From the NCBI RefSeq assembly GCF_030269925.1, contig NC_085110.1, positions 1,984,001-2,048,000 on the forward strand: a stretch of DNA of 64,000 nt, read 5' to 3'. The notes under the pieces were generated by a model. That model ran no database searches. It was not told the origin of the DNA and was given only the letters and a program-made list of their open reading frames with translations. The translations under genes were made by a program, and so were the position numbers. This document shows, in pieces, positions 1 to 12,651 of the stretch; the stretch's first letter is position 1, and the number at the start of each line of letters is the position of its first letter. The DNA is from Bombyx mori (Eukaryota; Arthropoda; Insecta; Lepidoptera; Bombycidae).

Positions 1-802
1 GAAGATATCCTTAGGGAGACTAGAAACTAGTCTTTAACAGTACCAGAAGGGTGTAACTCTTGTGTGTAGATGTTTATAGACACACTAAACTTGTGATGTT
101 TTTGATACTCTTAAGCGTATAGTGTAATAACTTCAATGTAAGAACTTGACTATTTCATATCATTATACTGTATAGAAACATATAATTAATCATTTTTGAA
201 TAAAGATTAAATCATTTTTACAATTTTTCGTTTTCTAACCTAAATATAATTTTTAATACAGCATACCGGTTGTTTTTGTAAGAGGTACCTACACATCGGG
301 TCTAGTTAATTGGTACCATACACTGACTACTGAAGCTCATTACGTCTAAACGTGAATTTTGCCATCTAACTTTAGATGTGATATGTCTCCGTTGCATTGC
401 ATGGACGTTCCAACATTCAAATCGGAAATTGTACAGTAAAAGCTCCTTATTCGCGCTTCCCTCATTCGCGTGTTCGTTATTTGCAGATTAAATAATTTCG
501 ATGCCATTCCTATATTTGCGAACAAATATATCTTAATTCGTGGATCTAATCGGTACAAAAAAAATTATAAAAACTGATTCTAATAGCTATCCATCCAAAC
601 GAATATCTTTTGTAAACGCGTCGTCAAATGGATAAAAAAGTAAAATAGACCTTATTACAACAATCGAAAGTATGTTGTTAAATGATATCGCTACTGCATT
701 GTTTCCGCCTTTGACAAGCCGCTTTCGCCGCGGTCGGTGTTTTTGAGAATGTAAACAAACAATATAACAACCTTATAAGTAAACTCATCAAATATACATA
801 TA
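1..802. other. AT-rich sequence, no gene recognised
   Basis: AT-rich DNA with only a short minus-strand ORF of 70 codons (346-558) that resembles nothing I know. It lies downstream of the ush gene and before a LINE 3' end. I see no repeat family here that recurs in the window. Confidence 0.5.
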
Positions 803-1160
803 TTTTTTTTACGATTGAAGGATTACTTGTGGCCCGGAGGCCTTTCCAGTTTCACCAAGACCGGTGGGCGAGCAAAGGCTCAGCCAGGAGGGGTGGGATT
901 TGCTAACAGCTGCCCAAGTGCCTCCGAAGGAGACCTAACAACTCAAGAGCAGCTGCTTCTACTACTGGATCGGAATCACGAACTGCTGAGAAGATCCGGC
1001 GAGAAACTCAGTGGGCTGATGCACGGGTTAGGTTGTACGGTGAACTCTTTGTTGAGTTCGACGAGTACGGTTTCCGGGATCTCTATGGCAGCTCCTAGTG
1101 TTAGAGCTGAAGGCGTCTATTTCAAAGCTTATTTGGATCTAATCGATCCGTAAGGACATG
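803..1160 (-). mobile_element. 5'-truncated 3' end of a Jockey-type LINE (family A)
   Basis: The plus strand starts with a T run at 803-810, the poly(A) tail of a minus-strand insertion. It then matches the 3' end of the intact LINE at 51498-51860 over about 350 bp, including the segment encoding the ORF2 carboxyl end and the 3'UTR block around 'gagaagatccggcgagaaac'. Everything upstream is missing, as expected from incomplete reverse transcription. A 112-codon plus-strand ORF (815-1153) crosses it but is antisense to the element and is not a gene. The copy has diverged by several substitutions and a small deletion, so it is older than the intact copy. Confidence 0.85.
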
Positions 1161-3736
1161 TGGATATTTTTAAATGCGGCCAAATGAGACCGCTCTGTCT
1201 TTTAGTAAGAGCCGCATTACCATTCCATATTCACGGTTTCTGTATTCGCGGCACATTTACGGAACATACACCCCGCGAATAAACAGCTTCTACTGTAGTG
1301 GTGTAAATTTTTGAAATGAAACAAATCGAAACTTCATATAATGTGATAAATAATTTATTGTCTGGCGATATTTTTTACAATATCAATTACGCCCACATTG
1401 CTTATTGATTTCCCTCCGTAAATATTAGAGTTTACGTCCTAAAGTTATTAGGGTACACACACGGAAAGATGCCTTAAATTTTCCAAAATATGACAAAAAG
1501 AAATACAAGTAGACAGATTGAATCGTGCAAGCAGATTTTTTTCTATTGAGGCATCTCCATCTTCACAAATATAAATCGTTGATCCGCATTCAAAACAGCG
1601 TAAGTGTTTCTTTTAAACCATACACTACAGACTATTTTCTGACATCAATTCTAGGCAGTAAAGTTTTGTTCAGTTAATTCGCTCTCTTTAACATATGGAA
1701 GGTATGAAAAAGTATTGAGCTATGAACAGAAAATTATAACTAAAAACCCTCCAAAATAGCGGTAGCGTAGCAAGTAGCATGTCAATGTAGCAGTTGTAAA
1801 CGGAGTGAAAATTTAATACAATAACTTTGGGCGCCATCTTTGAAATTAGACCAGTCGCTACGGTGGCGCTAATCGCTCGCTTTTCAATGGACAGCTTTTT
1901 ATACGCAGAGACTGCTTCTTTACCTATATCCTCCATACTCTAAGGTTAGAACAAACTTCGGTAAACTTTCAGCAGTCTAGGAAACAACAGATATATGAAA
2001 AAAAATCATTCCCGCGTATCGAAGTTAATCGGATTGGATTGGCCGAGAATTAAGTTAGAGATGGTTTTATGTCTTAATATTGACACAGTTAGCGAAGTCT
2101 GAAGCTAAATCAAATTCAGGCAACAAAGTTCTACATTTACTTACGCTGAATCGAATGCCGTTCAACGAATTAATAATTTATTAATTTGATATTATTCGAG
2201 ACTGTCGTAACATTAAAAACGTATGCACGTATTGAGAACATAATTATTATTATGGCACGTAACCTCACTTGCTGAGTTACAGACGATGATAAAACATAGA
2301 CAATGTCATGATCTCTAAATTTAAATACTAAATTAAGTCATTGACGAACATCGCTGATTTATTTCTGTAGTATTAAAAAAGTAGATAATTTGAGAAATAG
2401 CATAGTTACAGTTATTGCACATTTACTGTTGTCCATAATGTTGAAATTTGTTTTTTTATATCATTTGTGTAAAGTTTCACAGTAGGCAGCCATTTTTCTG
2501 ACCTTCTTGATTCGAATAAACTACAGAATTAAAGATTATATCAATGACTCTTAAGTGTAACAAAATGGAAGATCGATTATTTTAAAAACGAACACATTGT
2601 ACCTTTAAAATATTGTAAACACTGAAATTCGAGACTCATATTAAAGACGAAACACAAATGAATACATATTTTTAAACATACACATCGGTACATCTACTCG
2701 AAGTCTTGTATTCACTTATATCTAAATTTTATTAATTAGTGAGATACCTATAAATGCAAATTACTAATTAAAATCTAGCGATGCTTTGGCATAGACAAAA
2801 CATGGTACAATATTAAATCCTAAAAACGTTTTTATATTCATATATATGGAACAATTATCATAATGTTATCAGAAAAATGTTTACTGAAGGGTGTTTTAAA
2901 TTAGTTTTTACATGAATAATCATCAATACTTATTAGCCTCAAATTTGCAATTGAATCTAGTAAATTATCACAAACTGTTCACAATAGGTAAAAAAGCTTT
3001 AAGCTTTTTGTTTTTTTTTTGCAGTTGACAGAAAAAATACAGTTGGCAACACCACTGGTAGGCAAACGGAATTGAGCATTAACTGCTTAACATGTTAATT
3101 AATATTAAACAAAATTAACAACAAAGAAAGAACAATCACTAAGAACAAATGGTAATAAAATTTAGTTACAATTTAATAATATCTTTACAGTTATATACAA
3201 TTTGCTAATATTTTTAATAACGTATACACTATGCGAAGAAGTCATTCAACTTTCCTACATTATTCTTACATAACAATAACAAATACCTAAATTTGAGGAA
3301 AGTTATGATTATATACAATTCAACTGAACTTACAGTTGTTTGGCATTGATATGCAGTGCTGGATATTTATATTTATATAATATGTATAAGTTTTGATTAT
3401 TGCACATAATAACGTCCGAAACGTGATTTAATATAATAACGATTAAGAATAATAGATTTGAAGCAACGAAAGCGTTTCGATTCTCGCTAGCAATTTTGAA
3501 TTTTTTGTTAGAAGTTAATAAGATCTAGTTTTCGATAATAGCGAAGGCAAATACAGAAAACGAATGTTTACTGCATAGTATCGATATAAATACGAATTTC
3601 AATGCGTTACATATTATTTACAATTCGTACTCAACAGATGGCACTGTAACAAAAAATCTAAATAAACATCTCATAAACCGTTTTAAGAATTTACGGTTTT
3701 TACCTTCACTATTATCGATTATGTCACAGACGCAGT
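1161..3736 (-). other. ush: Probable ush 3'UTR and downstream flank
   Basis: About 2.5 kb directly after the ush stop codon on the minus strand. It is strongly AT-rich and I find none of the SINE, LINE or Helitron families that crowd the rest of the window. Several minus-strand AATAAA signals occur (for example 1354-1359, 2356-2361 and 2728-2733), so the polyadenylation site cannot be fixed. The one at 1354-1359 has T-rich sequence downstream of it in the minus sense and would give a 3'UTR of about 2.4 kb. Calling it 3'UTR is an inference from position and absence of repeats. A short block at 3634-3651 resembles the end of a small inverted-repeat element. Confidence 0.45.
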
Positions 3737-4147
3737 TCATAGTACGGGAGTGTCATTAACCCTGGGTGGGGTCGGAACGTTGTTGTTCGCGGCCGCGTCT
3801 TGATTGTTTGCTGTGCAATAGTACTGCTTGTGCGCCTTGTAAGTGTTCACGTACTTAAAGGATATGTCGCAAGATTTGCAGTAATTAGGCGTCTCTTCGG
3901 CGTCGTTGTCTGGCTCCTTTTTAATATCCACAGGCAGGGTAGGAATGGTCGGAAGGGGTGAGGTTTGTTCCTCATCAGGCTCGTCAGTGGCGTGGACTAA
4001 TCGTGCGTGGCGCACTACGTTGCCCCTGTATGTGGATGTGTACGCGCAACTGCTGCAGCGATGGACCCTCTCCCCTGCCACTGCTGGACTGGGAGACGTT
4101 GCTTCTCGGCTCTCGTCTTCGAGTACGCATGCTATGTAGCTCTCCTC
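3737..4147 (-). CDS. ush: u-shaped/FOG zinc-finger protein, last coding exon
   Basis: This is the final coding exon of a Friend-of-GATA protein. On the minus strand a pyrimidine-rich tract ending TTCCAG precedes GAG at 4147, and the exon runs 136 codons to TGA at 3737-3739. It begins in phase 0, which matches the phase-0 end of the upstream exon (4870-6758). It encodes two fingers: a CCHH finger at exon residues 31-52 (starting CSSCAYTST) and a CCHC finger at 90-111 (CKSCDISFKYVNTYKAHKQ). CCHC fingers of this spacing are the GATA-contacting type in FOG proteins. A sumoylation-like IKKEPD motif lies between them. The open frame continues upstream to 4180, but that part is intron. Several antisense ORFs over this exon are shadows. 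Confidence 0.88.
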   Translation of the reverse strand, partial: EESYIACVLEDESREATSPSPAVAGERVHRCSSCAYTSTYRGNVVRHARLVHATDEPDEEQTSPLPTIPTLPVDIKKEPDNDAEETPNYCKSCDISFKYVNTYKAHKQYYCTANNQDAAANNNVPTPPRVNDTPVL

Positions 4148-4869
4148 CTGGAATGTATGAACAGAGAAATGTATTTTCATTTCTTGCGTAGAATGACTCA
4201 GTCTTTTGTTGATTTTTTTTCCCCCTACCTATGCTGGTATGGCTGGCTATGGTATTGCTAACACTGACCCTAGCAAGAACAGTGCTTAAGAGGCTCAAAC
4301 TTCTCTCTAGAGTTTGCTGACGATTGCCCTAGTAAGAACAGTGCTTCGCAGAATCTACCACCGGATCGGAAACGCGACCCACTGAGAAGATCCGGCCAGA
4401 AAATGAGTGGGCTATATCTATGGGTTAATGCGCTCGTCGAGCCCTTCGTCGCAAGCGACGGGTTCGACGAGGACGGTGACTGGTGCTTGTGGTGCCTAAA
4501 AGCACCGTTAATGGATCAGGAGGATCCGTAATGTCGTGATTTGGGCGACGTCGACGGTTTACCATTCGGATTTGTTGAAAAGAGGTTTAAATTGTTTAGT
4601 TATCATTAATAGTGCGACTCGTGATTCTGAATCTCCTTAGTATGTGAATACACTAAAACACGCTGATGCCAGCTCTATCTGTTATAATTAAGTTAGTAGT
4701 TAGTAGAGACGAGTAAAGGTAAGTCAGAAATCCTCTCGGAAATTGCTACTACAACTGTACCAAGTCTCAACCCCAGTGGATATTGAACGCAAATAAATAA
4801 ACCAACCTTCAAAGTCTCTCAGACGATTAATTATTCTTGTATATCATGTAAATAAATAGTTTTAATTAC
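4148..4869 (-). other. ush: ush intron between the two coding exons
   Basis: A 722-nt intron inferred from the minus-strand donor CAG|GTAATT at 4870/4869 and acceptor TTCCAG|GAG at 4148/4147. Both junctions are phase 0. The intron carries an old LINE 3' end (4258-4575) in the same orientation as the gene. Confidence 0.82.
4258..4575 (-). mobile_element. LINE family B 3' fragment inside the ush intron
   Basis: Matches the recurrent family B LINE 3' end: 'cactgagaagatccgg', a GTCGAACCC-type inverted segment and a 'gcaccgttaatggatc' block appear in the usual order on the antisense strand. The left end shows a local imperfect duplication of about 30 bp (around 4258-4287 and 4328-4352), so the edge is rearranged. 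It lies wholly inside the intron and should be spliced out. Confidence 0.8.
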
Positions 4870-6758
4870 CTGTAAATCGGCTGGTTTCTTGTTGTTGAAG
4901 TGCATACGTATGTGTGTGCGCATGCCTCGTAGGGTGTTCCCCCTATACCGGCAAATGGTACACCTGAACGCCTTCACTCCGGCGTGCGCCTCCATGTGGC
5001 GCTGAGCCGCGGCCGCTGTCGGCGACACCACGTCGCAGCACGGACACTTCCATCCTCCCTCTGTACCCGACGACGGCCTCGGTAACTCGGGAACGGACCT
5101 CGACGATCGGGTTTCACGTTTCGTGCAGTAATATGATTGATGGGTTGTGAGATTATCCAAGGAACTGAAGTGAATACCGCAGGCCAGGCATATCAGTTGA
5201 CGATACTGAGGCGGCGGCCCGGCCTCCGGTGGCGCCGGGCTCGCTGGCTCTTCGCCCCCGCCGGCTGAGCAATAACGTTGCTTATGTACTCGATAGTTCT
5301 CGTACATACAAAAAACTATATTGCACTCTTTGCATTTCGATACGCCTTGCTTGACCAGAACTTGAGGAGATTTAGCAGCTACTGGCAGCTCTGAGGCAAG
5401 CCGTATGGCTAAAGCGGGAGGTATGATTGGAGGTGGGACTGCCGGCGGCGATGGTACACTTGGTGGTTTCGGTGTTGGTCCTCTAGAGTTTCGCCGTCGT
5501 CTTTTTGGAGAACTCTCGCCGCTTGGAGACAAAGAACGTCGGGAAGGCGACGGTGTCCCGGGTGAGCCCGGCAGCGATGGCGCGCAAACTATTTGTTCCG
5601 GCGTCGTTGAACGAATCCTGTTTTCTTTTTCATGTTCATCTACCACAACAGACTCCGGCGAACGGCGCACGCTGAGGTCCAGAGGCGTCGTGCCATCTCT
5701 TGAGGAATCTCGTGCTCGATTTGCAGATTTTAAGACCTCCGGTGTTTTGGGATCTGTATTGATATTGGGTAAAATGTGAGTCAGAGGCTGGAATGTACCG
5801 TTTGGTAGTAAGAAGCATGGAGTATCCGGATCCGGCAGCGTCGCCCCGGGAAGCGTGCTGGCACTGCGCAGTAACGTATACGGGACGATAAGTATTGGAT
5901 TTGTGGGTAACGCCAGAGCATATTGATTTTGTGCTGGTGGTGTCGCTCCCGGTGATGGAGGAGCCGAGCCCGACGTTACAGAGCTTCCTTTAATAGCCTG
6001 CAGAGCTTGTTTGACAACTTGACGGGTGCTGCAGTAGTTAGCTTTATGTGCTCTGTATGTTTTTGTAGAGCTAAAGCGAATATCACAATCGGTACAATAT
6101 CGGTCCTGAGCTTGGGGACTCTCAGTTGCTTCACCATTGGACGTGGGCGTCGCCGGTGCGGGCGTCCCGCTGCTGACAGGGGACGAAGAATGCATTCGCA
6201 TATGTCTGTTCAAACTGACTTTTTTGTCAGCACTGTACGAACATAATGTGCAAGCGTATTGCTTCCCTGCTGGTTTTGAAGTTTTTGAATCTCCACTTGA
6301 GTCATCACCTGCAGCGTAGGCTGATGCATCCGTTGCCTCAGAAGGCTTAGGTTTTCTGTTCGCACAATAATGTGCTTGATGTGCTTGGAGCGTACTTAGA
6401 GATGAGTATCTGATACCACACGGATTGCAGATGTAGCCCGGCACCGCGTTTGTCGGGAACAGGCCAGGGAAAGCGGCAGCCGTTAGTGCAATGTATTCAC
6501 GCGCCTGAGTAGCTGGTGTAGGCGGCGGAGGAGGAGAAGGAGAGGGCGGTTCACGTTTGAGCGATGTTGCTTGCGGTGCTAAGGCAGGGTCAGTCGCGAG
6601 GCTCGTATTAAGGCGTAGTCGCGGTGGTGAAGCAGCCGGTGAGCCCCCAGAAGCAGGCGAGGCGCCGCCACTAGATGCAGGTCGTTCGCCCCCCGAGCTT
6701 GGCGTGCGAGGTTCTCCCGGCATCGCCTCGCTCTCGTTTCCCCATTCCTCGTCCTCAC
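4870..6758 (-). CDS. ush: u-shaped/FOG zinc-finger protein, large internal exon
   Basis: This exon encodes most of a Friend-of-GATA nuclear co-regulator, a protein that binds GATA factors through CCHC fingers and recruits CtBP-type corepressors. It starts after TTATTACAG at 6759 with two bases completing a split codon, then 629 codons, and ends at CAG|GTAATT. Numbering from the first whole codon: CCHC fingers at about 110-131, 221-242, 475-496 and 523-544; CCHH fingers at 169-189, 571-591 and 599-619; the CtBP-docking motif PLDLS at 358-362; and a basic KRRRR nuclear-localisation-like run at 418-422. Linkers are Pro/Ser-rich. The exon is clearly GC-richer than its surroundings. Finger order, spacing and PxDLS position fit FOG/Ush and no other family I know. 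The preceding exon(s) with the start codon were not found. Plus-strand ORFs here are shadows. Confidence 0.9.
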
Positions 6759-9700
6759 CTGTAATAACAAATCTATATAAGACAATGCAAAAAAACATGC
6801 AAATCAGTGTGTGCAAAAGGTCAGAGCAAAACGAATCGATGTAGTATCAGCACCTATTAGCGTCGTTAATAGTACAGCGATGGCGAGCCGGCAGCGGTTT
6901 TCTCGCGATAGCCGTCACTCGTCACGTTTCGTCTCCTATCTATCCACGTCAGTCAGATGGAGCCTTAGCGAGTCGAGGCATACATTAGCGCTCCTAATTG
7001 AGACGTGCGCGCGCTATGTAAATGTCTCCGCGTGGGTGGGTGGTTCGATTTTACAAATGCAAGAAACTTAACAGAGATTAGGTTTGCATGCATCGAGCCT
7101 GTCGATCCGTCATTACATTCCTCGTCCGTCAATACCGTGAGCCGGATTGGCGCGCAAACAGAACAAAAACTTAACGGAGCTCGTTGTAATTGGATCTGAT
7201 TTCCAGAAACCGCTCGCGTGTCTTCCTTTTTGAGCGACAACGATCTCGACCGAGCGAAGAATTAACCTATCTTTCGCGCAACGATCTCGACTCAAAACGC
7301 CAATTAATGAGGGGCTCAACTTCATTCTGGTGCCCCTGTGAAGATCATTATATGGGCACGACAGCGAGATGGACGCGACGATTGGTCCGAGCGCAGGCGC
7401 ACCGCCATCTCTCGGTAACGAATACATTCCGAATCGGATCGCGTTCGGGTCACGCTATCCTAGTGTGCGCGCGTTGCGATTGGTCATTACGATTGCTTGC
7501 TGACGGCCGATCGAACCCTAAAGTTGCATATCTGCCCGCTAATGTCACCATCATACCGAACGCGAGCCTATCACGTTCGCTAATCGAGTCCCAGCTCCCG
7601 TTTTCCGCTAAATAAGTTATAAAAAGCGGCGATTGTTTCGCGAAGGTTTAATGTTCGATCAGATAGATGGCGTGACTCGGTGTCGTTTATGGTTGCTTGG
7701 GAGCTGAATATCGATTCTCTTACGACATGAATCTGGGCTTTTACGTTTATTAACATACCGTTGTGCTAAGCGTAACGAGCAAAAGGCATGTTATTCAAAA
7801 CGAGTACCCGCATAGTTTCGACTCGACACTAGACAATACATCTCAGACACACAGATGACGCGATGCTTTAGCCTTTGACCGCAAAGGTCTCACGATTCGC
7901 CCGTAATACCCTGCTTTCAGCTGCAATTCACAAAGCGTTTTGATTTATACAACAAGGCTGACAAGCGTGGAACACGTGCTTACACAACGAGAAAAACAAA
8001 GAAGCCATCTTGTTTAGCCGGTTATCAGATTCGAGATCGGAGTCCAATTAAAATAGTCGTGCATCGGTCGCGTCACAATCGTCTGATAGTCATCTGTGTG
8101 ACGCGTGTGAGCGATCACCTACGAGTCTGCGAACAGCGAACCACTACCACAGGATTCCTATGAACTGACGTACTGATCGCCGCTATTTCGACGACATTCA
8201 CAAAATCTTTGTTAGGTAGAGCAAAACCTATTATTTGTATCATGAAAATGCATATTGATCAATAACATTGATAACTACATTTCTACATCGAATTCTTGCG
8301 GACATACAAATTGTTCGTGTCATAATAACACGAAATCGTCGATGACATGTAGTCTTTCAAAACAATTGTGTCATTACAAAATGTATATCAGCAAGAGCAC
8401 TTTACGAACCTTCCACGTAAACAAAACGGTCTCTGAATTTCGAACATTCCTAGAACAAAGAATCGATAACGCGGCGACATTCAAAACTACTCGAGAATTC
8501 GTAGTAGCATTCTATAAGTCATCTTTGAAATGTCACTAGATCGCATTACACCTTGAACTAAAGATACGGAGATACGTTTTAGATAAAAACGCACAATAAT
8601 TAATATGCGCATGTTTATAATAAATCTACATCGGACATCGGAACGTCAACTACACGTTGTCCTTTAATGTTATTCTCTGGATACTCGCATGCGACGTTAA
8701 TTATACACTTTTAGTTCGAGGGAATTAAATAATCATTTACGAATATTTTTTTTAGGTTAACTTTAAATTGAATTTACTTTAACATTTATCTTCCTTAATT
8801 TATGTTTTCATTTAAATAAATATGTATATTTACATTATGAATTTAAATGTATTTTCATTAGAACGAAATCATAGGCTTTGTCGCCTTAATGTCAATACAA
8901 ATAATAGCGGCCATTAGTGAGTGCTGCCAGCTTCGAAACAAAACGGCTACCACAATAAAAACAAGTTCATGTGTACACAAAGAGTTGAGTGACACAGTCT
9001 AGCGAGATTATCGTTACAACGATCTTGATTTATTTGAAATTGTACTGCGAGCCTGTACTGTTCATCTATCATATATGAAGACGGTTTATCCGCGACAAAA
9101 TCATAGGTGTTTAATAGGGGTACGGTATGTTTGTATTGTTCGAATTGATCGTAGGATGTTGTTCGACTTGTTTTGTGTTAAGGATGTTATTATGATTGTT
9201 TTATCTTTCTGTTTGACGCTGCTGGAAGTCTGTTTTTGTGTCTTAATGTCCAATGAGATCGTACTCTGCTTGAAGAAAAGCCACCACCGTCTGTAGCAAT
9301 CAAACGGCATATTTCTACCATTGCAAGTCCTAATGGTTACCCAGATGAACTGAAGTACAACTGAAAAATTCGCTCGAAATAAGAGGTTCACTTGAAATTG
9401 TTTGTGGTCATAAAAAAACTGTTGTTGTCTAATTACATTTCCGACTCCCGTTATCGTGGCGAGAATTTAATAATGTTTTTATTTATAAAGCAAGTGTTTT
9501 ATGAATGAAGTCCGCGTTCGAGCGTTGTTGCGAGTTGAAAAAACGTTGGGCTTCATTATCGTCGTGTGGATCGCAAGTGTCCGTGGCGGGATGAACGTCG
9601 TGCGTCACGATCGGACGCGAATTAACATATCGCGGATTCGATTCCGCTATCGAGTTACGGGCGGAGTCGTTGGGAATACGTGTCCTTTCTTGTCTATCAT

Positions 9701-9944
9701 CTGTTTCCTTTGGAACCTATTGAATGGTTTGCTAATTCTCGAATTTTGTAAGTTTTAGCTTTTAGAATTTGGAAATCTGATTGTTTGTGACCTTATTTTT
9801 GTGTTCTGTAAAAATAATTAAGTTTTCTTACTAACTGAGCTATGAAACCGGAGCTATGAAGCCTTGGATGTAATCGTCCACCGTGAGGTCGCACGAGATC
9901 TAACTCTACCTTAAATAAGTGGTAATAATTACTAATACAGGCTT
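6759..9944. other. Intron or 5' flank of ush, no exon recognised
   Basis: This stretch follows the ush acceptor on the minus strand. The part from about 6840 to 8200 is noticeably richer in CpG than the rest, with a local direct repeat 'caacgatctcgac' near 7236 and 7282. It contains several ORFs of 60-141 codons on both strands, none with recognisable domains. It could hold an alternative promoter or an upstream exon, but I cannot show either. From 8200 to 9944 the DNA is AT-rich with no known repeat. Confidence 0.45.
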
Positions 9945-10179
9945 ACTGGTGATAGGACCTCTTGTGAGTCTGAACGGGTAGGTACCACCACCCTGCCTAT
10001 CTCTGCCGTGAAGCAGTAATGCGTTTCGGTTTGAAGGGTAGGGCAGCCGTTGTAACTATACTGAGACCTTAGAACTCGTATCTCAAGGCGGGTGGCAGCA
10101 TTTACGTTGTAGATGTCTATGGGCTCCAGTAACCACTTGAGGCCAGGTGGACTGTGAGCTCCTCCACCCATTTAAGCAA
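9945..10179 (+). mobile_element. Bm1 SINE, 3' part
   Basis: Begins at the internal 'actggtg' point where most truncated Bm1 copies here start. It carries the usual body ('gcagtaatgcgtttcgg', 'acgttgtagatgtctatggg', 'ccacttga') and ends near 'ccacccatttaagcaa'. The tRNA-like head is absent and there is little A tail left. The 79-codon minus ORF across it is a shadow. Confidence 0.85.
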
Positions 10180-10653
10180 CAGCTCACCACAGGTTGTACC
10201 ACCAGAACGAAGTACCCATATATTGGTTATTTATAATCGCGGCTGGAGCTTACTGTTCGACATTAGATTGGGATTTGGTTTGCCGCCGCACGTATGCGAA
10301 ATAAAAAACTTTTTATAAATGTTGTTTGGATTGCGACAAAGCTGAACGATAGTTATAATTTTAGCAATAGAAAGCTATATGTAGTTCCGATACTGGTTAT
10401 CATATTTTGCAACTTAGGTTTCTTTCGATGTACTTCTTTCTGTACTCTATGGTCACCGAGCATTATAAGCATGTGTTCGATGAATTTGAGCTATCTCGGA
10501 TTTTAGTACTTTTTACCATATTTCGAATTGAAGTGGCTTGAATTGAAGTGGATAAATCTACAATTCTTGTTTCTTGATAAACGTCGAAAATGCTATTGTA
10601 ATTTTTAGTTTTTCGATTTAATAATTTAAGGTGCTTGTTTTAAAAGATTTGAA

Positions 10654-11100
10654 GTCGTCGTGGCCTAAAGGATAAGACGTCCGGTGCATTCGTGTTGAAG
10701 CGATGCACCGGTGTTCGAATCCCGCAGGCGGGTACCAATTTTTCTAATGAAATATGTACTCAACAAATGTTCACGATTGACTTCCACGATGAAGGAATAA
10801 CATCGTGTAATAAAAATCAAAAACCCGCAAAATTATAATTTGCGTAATTACTGGTGGTAGGACCTCTTGTGAGTCCGCGCGGATAGGTACCACCGCCCTG
10901 CTTGTTTCTGCCGTGAAGCAGTAATGCGTTTCGGTTTGAAGAGTGGGGTAGCCGTTGTAACTATACTGAGTGAGACTTTAGAACTTGTATCTCAAGGTGG
11001 GTGGCGCGTCTACGTTGTAGATGTCTATGGGCTCCAGTAACCACTTAACATCAGGTGGGCTGTGAGCTCGTCCACCCATCTAGGCAATAAATAAAAAAAA
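10654..11100 (+). mobile_element. Full-length Bm1 SINE
   Basis: Complete copy of about 447 bp. The tRNA-derived head starts 'gtcgtcgtggcctaaagg', which serves as the A box region, and the B box reads 'ggtgttcgaatcccg' at about 10710-10724. These are the internal RNA polymerase III promoter elements. The unique middle ('aaattataatttgcgtaat') follows, then the common body, then 'gcaataaataaaaaaaa'. An extra 'gagt' appears in 'actgagtgagac'. No clear target duplication is visible. This is the best reference copy in the window for the shorter ones. Confidence 0.92.
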
Positions 11101-12651
11101 TACGGAAACTTTATGAAGTATTTTGTCCTTTTTTAGACTAAAAGAGACTTTTTAATTTCATAAACTGATAGAAAGCATGTTTATACATGAAATTCGTTCA
11201 AAGTATGAAACCTATTTTCTTGAAGTTTTCTATAATAGTTAAACGAAGTCAATGCTAAATGTGCGATTTTAGAGTTAAACGTATGAATGTCGAAATGCAT
11301 TCAAATTATCTAAATTAAAAGAATTCGAAACTTTCGGTATCGATTCATTAACACATCACGTGTTTAATCTTATTTTTAGATTTTAATGAATCCCATAGGT
11401 GTCATAATGTCCATTTATGATCACAGCACACTTATTCCTAATATGTCAACGTTAATTGAACATAAAACGGCTTCTTCATCACGAAACGATAAAGCGCTCA
11501 AACGCACAAATGTAGTATGCATGAACCTATTCGTACCTACCCGCACGTATTATATTTTATTACTATACTAAATGAGATTTTTGTCAAGACTTTCATGCCA
11601 ATAAAATAGGAAAGTGTACGGTTTTGTTTTTTTTGTTAATTTAATATCTCTGAATACGTTTGTGGAACATCTTGATAGTTCGTCACCTCAGCGGTTTAAC
11701 ATTCGTAAAATGTTATCGCCGTTGGAAATTACGAGTAGAATATATTTTCTAAATTAAAGTTATTGAGAGATCAGGGAAAAAATTGGTTTTGAATTGGTGT
11801 ATTCTTTTTTTAATAGAAGGTAAATGTACATTAAGGTGTAGCTCGTGGATATTGCCAACAGTAAAGGAAGATTACTGCCTATATTTTACCTCGGTCTTCA
11901 AATGTAGTTTAAGTATTAGATCCTCAAGAGATCTTAGTGATAAAATTAAAAATATAACAAAATTGTATAATAATTTTCAGCCTTAAAAAATCCGATTTCA
12001 ACCTAGGATAGTACAGACCACCTACAGCAGGAATGCGAATCGCTATTCAACTGCGGCCAAGCGAGCAAAAACGTTACTGTTTCACATAGGGGGTTGGTAG
12101 ATAAACATTTCCTTGTGTTGGCATGATGAATAAATCTAGATGTCTTTGCGCCGCGATAGTCGTGACGTAGTGTTGCTGTATGAGACGCGATATAGCACAG
12201 CTTATCTACAACGATGCCGGGGTTGCCGCAGCGGAAAAATGCGTGCCGTAGTAGAAATCACGATAATTATCAGGCGCTGTTTTCCTAATTGCAGTTTTTT
12301 TCATTGTTTTCTAAAATGTATGTAATTTTTCAAATAACACGTTGAGCATATTTTAGGCACGACTGCAAACAGGTTGGAAAGTGGTCTAAACTTTGAGGAT
12401 CTGTGCTATGATTTTTATAACACAGCAAAATATGCTACTCCATCGAAGCAAATATCTGTTTTTTTCTTAACAAAAATTGTAATATAAAATAATTTGATCA
12501 TTTGCTTAGTATGCGGTAGACGCAGACCACAGTCATGACGATGACAGTGCTTTTCACGTTGCGATAAACGAAAGATCCGATTAACATTTTTATTGATTAA
12601 AAAAACATTATAAGTCTCTGGTTGTTAAATATTTATTATAGGAATTATAGC
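11101..12651. other. No gene or known repeat recognised
   Basis: AT-rich intergenic or intronic DNA with three small plus-strand ORFs (61-67 codons at 11386, 11783 and 12140) that lack codon structure or similarity I can recognise. Confidence 0.45.

Noticed and set aside
815..1153. 112-codon plus ORF in the first kilobase
   Set aside because: It is antisense to a LINE 3' end and its frame depends on the repeat.
5405..5779. 124-codon plus ORF inside the ush exon
   Set aside because: Antisense shadow of GC-rich coding sequence; no domain, and the opposite strand encodes the PLDLS region.
7190..7615. 141-codon plus ORF near ush
   Set aside because: Lies in a CpG-rich block open in several frames on both strands; no motif, and no splice or codon support.
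10654..10740. Genuine tRNA gene
   Set aside because: The A and B boxes belong to the tRNA-derived head of Bm1; the region does not fold as a full cloverleaf and is followed by the SINE body.
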